Shown: positions 4,478 through 5,971 of the stretch, one piece after another
Layout: each line of letters opens with the position of its first letter
Numbering within the stretch: the stretch's first letter is position 1
DNA from: JAICNG01 sp035765135
GTDB lineage: Bacteria > Gemmatimonadota > Gemmatimonadetes > Gemmatimonadales > Gemmatimonadaceae
Length of the DNA stretch: 5,971 nucleotides
Assembly (NCBI GenBank): GCA_035765135.1
Contig: DASTYE010000161.1
Span: 1 to 5,971 of the forward strand
Direction of reading: 5' to 3'
Notes under the pieces: generated by a model
What the model was told of the DNA's origin: nothing
The model's database searches: none
What the model saw: the letters and a program-made list of their open reading frames with translations, nothing else
Program-made: the position numbers and the translations under genes

Positions 4478-5404
4478 CTAGCGCGGCGGCGGCGCTGCGG
4501 TTGTATCGGTGCGCGCCGCGTCACCCACCGTTCCGGCGCCGACGATGATGATCTCCACGCGGCGGTTCTGCTGGCGCCCGGCCGCCGTCGCATTCGTCGC
4601 GACCGGCCGCGTCTCGCCGAACCCCTCCGAGCTGATCTTCGACGCGTCCACACCGCCCTCGACCAACGCCATCCGCACCGAAGTCGCGCGATCGTGCGAG
4701 AGCTGGTGATTGAAGTCGTCACCCCCGGTCGCGTCGGTGTGCCCCTCCACCAGGATCTGGTGCTGCGGATACTGCCGAAGCACGACGGCGATCCGGTTGA
4801 TACTCGCCTGGGCGCCCGACCTCAGCGTACTCTTGCCGACATCGAACAGAATGTCGCTCAGGCTGATCACGAGTCCGCGCTGCGTCTGTTGAAGGTTCGT
4901 GATCTCGGCGACGAGGCTTCGCAGCTGGCCGAGCGCCTCGTTCAGCCGCCGGTTCGCTTCCTCGTTGGCCATTCGCAGCGAGTCGGCGCGCCGCTGCAGC
5001 GCCTGCATTTCCTGCTCGGTGAGCTGCTGCCGCTGCTCGAGCTGCGCTCGTTGCGCCTCGCTGAGGGTGAGAAGGCGCCGGAGCCGAGCCGTGCGCAGGC
5101 TGTCGGCCGCGCGCTCGGCGAGAATGCGCTGGTGGTTCGCCTCGGCCGTCTGCGCCAGACGTAGTGCGACATGGCCCAGCGCATCGACGTCCTCCTGAGC
5201 CTTCCTGGCGGTAAACGCCGCGTCGGCTTCCACGATCGCCGTGTTGGCACGGAGAAGATCCGCCTCAACCTGGCGGTCCGCGCCTTCCGACATGAGCCGC
5301 TGGTAGATTCCGCGTGCCTCGTCCACCTCGGGAGACGGCCGCGTCGTGGCGCAGGCGGCGAGCACGAGCACGGCGGCCGCCATGACAGAAACGCGAGCGA
5401 TCAT
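4478..5404 (-). CDS. DUF4398-OmpA lipoprotein, peptidoglycan-binding
   Basis: The 308-aa protein starts with a lipoprotein signal (MIARVSVMAAAVLVLAAC, Cys18). Residues about 23-105 resemble DUF4398, an Ala-rich helical domain. Residues about 105-172 are a Gln/Arg/Glu-rich coiled coil (LSEAQRAQLEQRQQLTEQ). Residues about 178-286 are an OmpA C-terminal domain: ISLSDILFDVGKSTL, ILVEGHTDATGG, NHQLSHDRATSVRMAL, then GFGETRPVA and NRRVEI. Asp224 and Arg239 match the two residues that hold diaminopimelate in the OmpA family. A short Ala/Pro-rich tail ends the protein. The product should be anchored in the outer membrane and clamp peptidoglycan. A consensus GGAGGT lies 5 nt before the ATG, inside the end of the upstream gene, whose stop overlaps it as ATGA. 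Confidence 0.93.
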   Translation of the reverse strand: MIARVSVMAAAVLVLAACATTRPSPEVDEARGIYQRLMSEGADRQVEADLLRANTAIVEADAAFTARKAQEDVDALGHVALRLAQTAEANHQRILAERAADSLRTARLRRLLTLSEAQRAQLEQRQQLTEQEMQALQRRADSLRMANEEANRRLNEALGQLRSLVAEITNLQQTQRGLVISLSDILFDVGKSTLRSGAQASINRIAVVLRQYPQHQILVEGHTDATGGDDFNHQLSHDRATSVRMALVEGGVDASKISSEGFGETRPVATNATAAGRQQNRRVEIIIVGAGTVGDAARTDTTAAPPPR

Positions 5405-5763
5405 TGGCCACCTCCCGGCGGCAAGGCCGCCATCGCTTCGCGCGCCCGGGTATGCTCACGGCGGGCGATCTCGCCCTCGGCCGTCGCGCGTGCATAACGA
5501 GCCTCCGCCTGCGCCCGCATCGCCTCCACCTGAGCGCGCCCGCGCTCGCCGCGCTGCTCCAACTCACGCGCCACGCCAAGCGCCTGCCGTGCCGCCGCGA
5601 TGGCGCTCGACGCCAGCGAATCGGCCCCCGCTCGCTGCGCGTCGCCGATCAGCCGGTCGGCCTCGGCGATCGTCGGCGTGCTGTTGACGTCGTTGGAAAA
5701 GACACGCCCCGGCGCGCACGCCGCGAGCAGCATGGCGCCCAGGATCCATCCCGTTTGCCGCAT
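5401..5763 (-). CDS. small DUF4398-type lipoprotein
   Basis: The 120-aa protein has a lipoprotein signal MRQTGWILGAMLLAAC (Cys16). After a short polar linker, residues about 30-112 form an Ala/Arg/Glu-rich helical hairpin typical of DUF4398 (TIAEADRLIGDAQRAGADSL, then ARQALGVARELEQRGERG). The start at 5763 has GGAGGAGG 5 nt upstream. The in-frame ATG at 5883 would add 40 residues that do not look like a signal peptide. It overlaps the OmpA gene by 4 nt and has the same type of N-terminal domain, so the two are translationally coupled and may form one envelope complex; that partnership is inference. Confidence 0.85.
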   Translation of the reverse strand: MRQTGWILGAMLLAACAPGRVFSNDVNSTPTIAEADRLIGDAQRAGADSLASSAIAAARQALGVARELEQRGERGRAQVEAMRAQAEARYARATAEGEIARREHTRAREAMAALPPGGGQ

Positions 5764-5821
5764 GTACGCCTCCTCCGAGTAGAGTCGTTGGACACGTTGC
5801 AAGGGGTAAGCCGGAACGGGA

Positions 5822-5846
5822 CACCTGTCAACGCCGGGACAGGGTG
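5822..5846. repeat. hairpin between divergent genes
   Basis: CACCTGTC (5822-5829) and GACAGGGTG (5838-5846) pair over 8 bp with one extra G and an 8-nt loop. It lies in the 151-bp gap shared by the DUF4398-OmpA operon and the rightward gene and might be an operator or part of a leader. No family match. Confidence 0.3.
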
Positions 5847-5868
5847 CCGTCGAAGGTGATGGGAACCC

Positions 5869-5889
5869 TTCCGCATTCCGCATTCCGCA
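5869..5889. repeat. three tandem copies of TTCCGCA
   Basis: Three perfect 7-bp units run head to tail. They fall where the -35 region of the rightward promoter would be, directly ahead of the putative -10 box at 5900-5905. Confidence 0.6.
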
Positions 5890-5899
5890 CTCGTGTGTC

Positions 5900-5905
5900 T
5901 ATATT
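5900..5905 (+). promoter_or_regulatory. putative -10 box of the rightward gene
   Basis: TATATT (one mismatch to TATAAT) ends 9 bp before the ATG at 5915, which would put the transcription start about 3 nt from the start codon. The mRNA would then be leaderless, in line with the lack of a Shine-Dalgarno in TCCCCCACCG. No good -35 box is seen. Confidence 0.45.
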
Positions 5906-5914
5906 CCCCCACCG

Positions 5915-5971
5915 ATGCCTCCCAAGCAGAACATCGTTCTCGATGCGCGCGCCGTGGATCGCGCGCTCAAG
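5915..5971 (+). CDS. pyrR: N-terminus of PyrR (pyrimidine operon regulator / uracil phosphoribosyltransferase)
   Basis: The frame gives 19 residues, MPPKQNIVLDARAVDRALK, and runs off the window. PyrR proteins begin with a short tail and then a strand and helix of the form ILD-x-x-A-I/V-x-R-A-L, which this matches closely. PyrR regulates pyrimidine biosynthesis genes and can convert uracil to UMP. The phosphoribosyltransferase motif lies beyond the window, so the call rests on the N-terminal resemblance alone. If the transcript is leaderless, the classical PyrR-controlled leader attenuator cannot lie ahead of this gene. Confidence 0.6.
   Translation, partial: MPPKQNIVLDARAVDRALK

Noticed and set aside
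4322..5164. Long plus-strand open frame of 280 codons opposite the OmpA gene
   Set aside because: It is antisense to a protein with clear lipoprotein and OmpA motifs; such frames arise from GC-rich third positions.
1..5971. CRISPR array or insertion-sequence transposase
   Set aside because: No regularly spaced repeats of CRISPR size and no transposase or integrase coding sequence were seen on either strand.

Overview
The window is high-GC Gram-negative DNA. Lipoprotein signals (LLAC, LAAC), a DUF4398/OmpA envelope pair, an Ig-like (BIG2-type) lipoprotein and a divergent pyrR start together suggest Gemmatimonadota or a similar phylum. That assignment is inference from gene style; no 16S or other marker is present.

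Left part (about 1-2650) looks like an accessory, integration-prone zone. One unrecognised 151-aa gene (240-695) with mixed codon use is followed by about 600 bp without a convincing gene but with three hairpins in a row. Then come two directly repeated, ungapped 176-bp blocks (1291-1466 and 2474-2649, about 78% identical by hand count, offset exactly 1183 bp). Each block ends in a 3' half of a serine-type (long variable arm) tRNA, cut at the anticodon loop, and each is followed by a hairpin. The tRNA-free 5' part of the block is conserved too, with a nested inverted repeat that shows one compensated base-pair change and short direct repeats. The best reading is two related attachment-site scars (element end arm joined to a displaced tRNA-Ser 3' end) left by integrative elements that target the anticodon loop. 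A tRNA-like structured RNA or repeat family is the alternative. A BIG2-like lipoprotein gene (minus strand) sits between the blocks. No integrase gene is in the window.

Middle part (2700-4340) is a compact minus-strand operon: SRPBCC/AHSA1-domain protein, then an ArsR-family repressor overlapping it by 11 nt, then a secreted protein of unknown function 44 bp downstream. Its promoter is covered by a perfect 24-bp palindrome over the start site and a second degenerate copy over the -35 box, 43 bp centre to centre, which predicts autorepression by the ArsR protein.

Right part (4400-5971) is a two-gene minus-strand envelope operon: a short DUF4398 lipoprotein whose stop overlaps (ATGA) the start of a DUF4398-coiled coil-OmpA lipoprotein, ended by a perfect-stem terminator. 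Divergent to it, the first 19 codons of a likely pyrR gene run off the edge, with a putative -10 box close enough to the ATG for a leaderless mRNA and three tandem 7-bp repeats just upstream.
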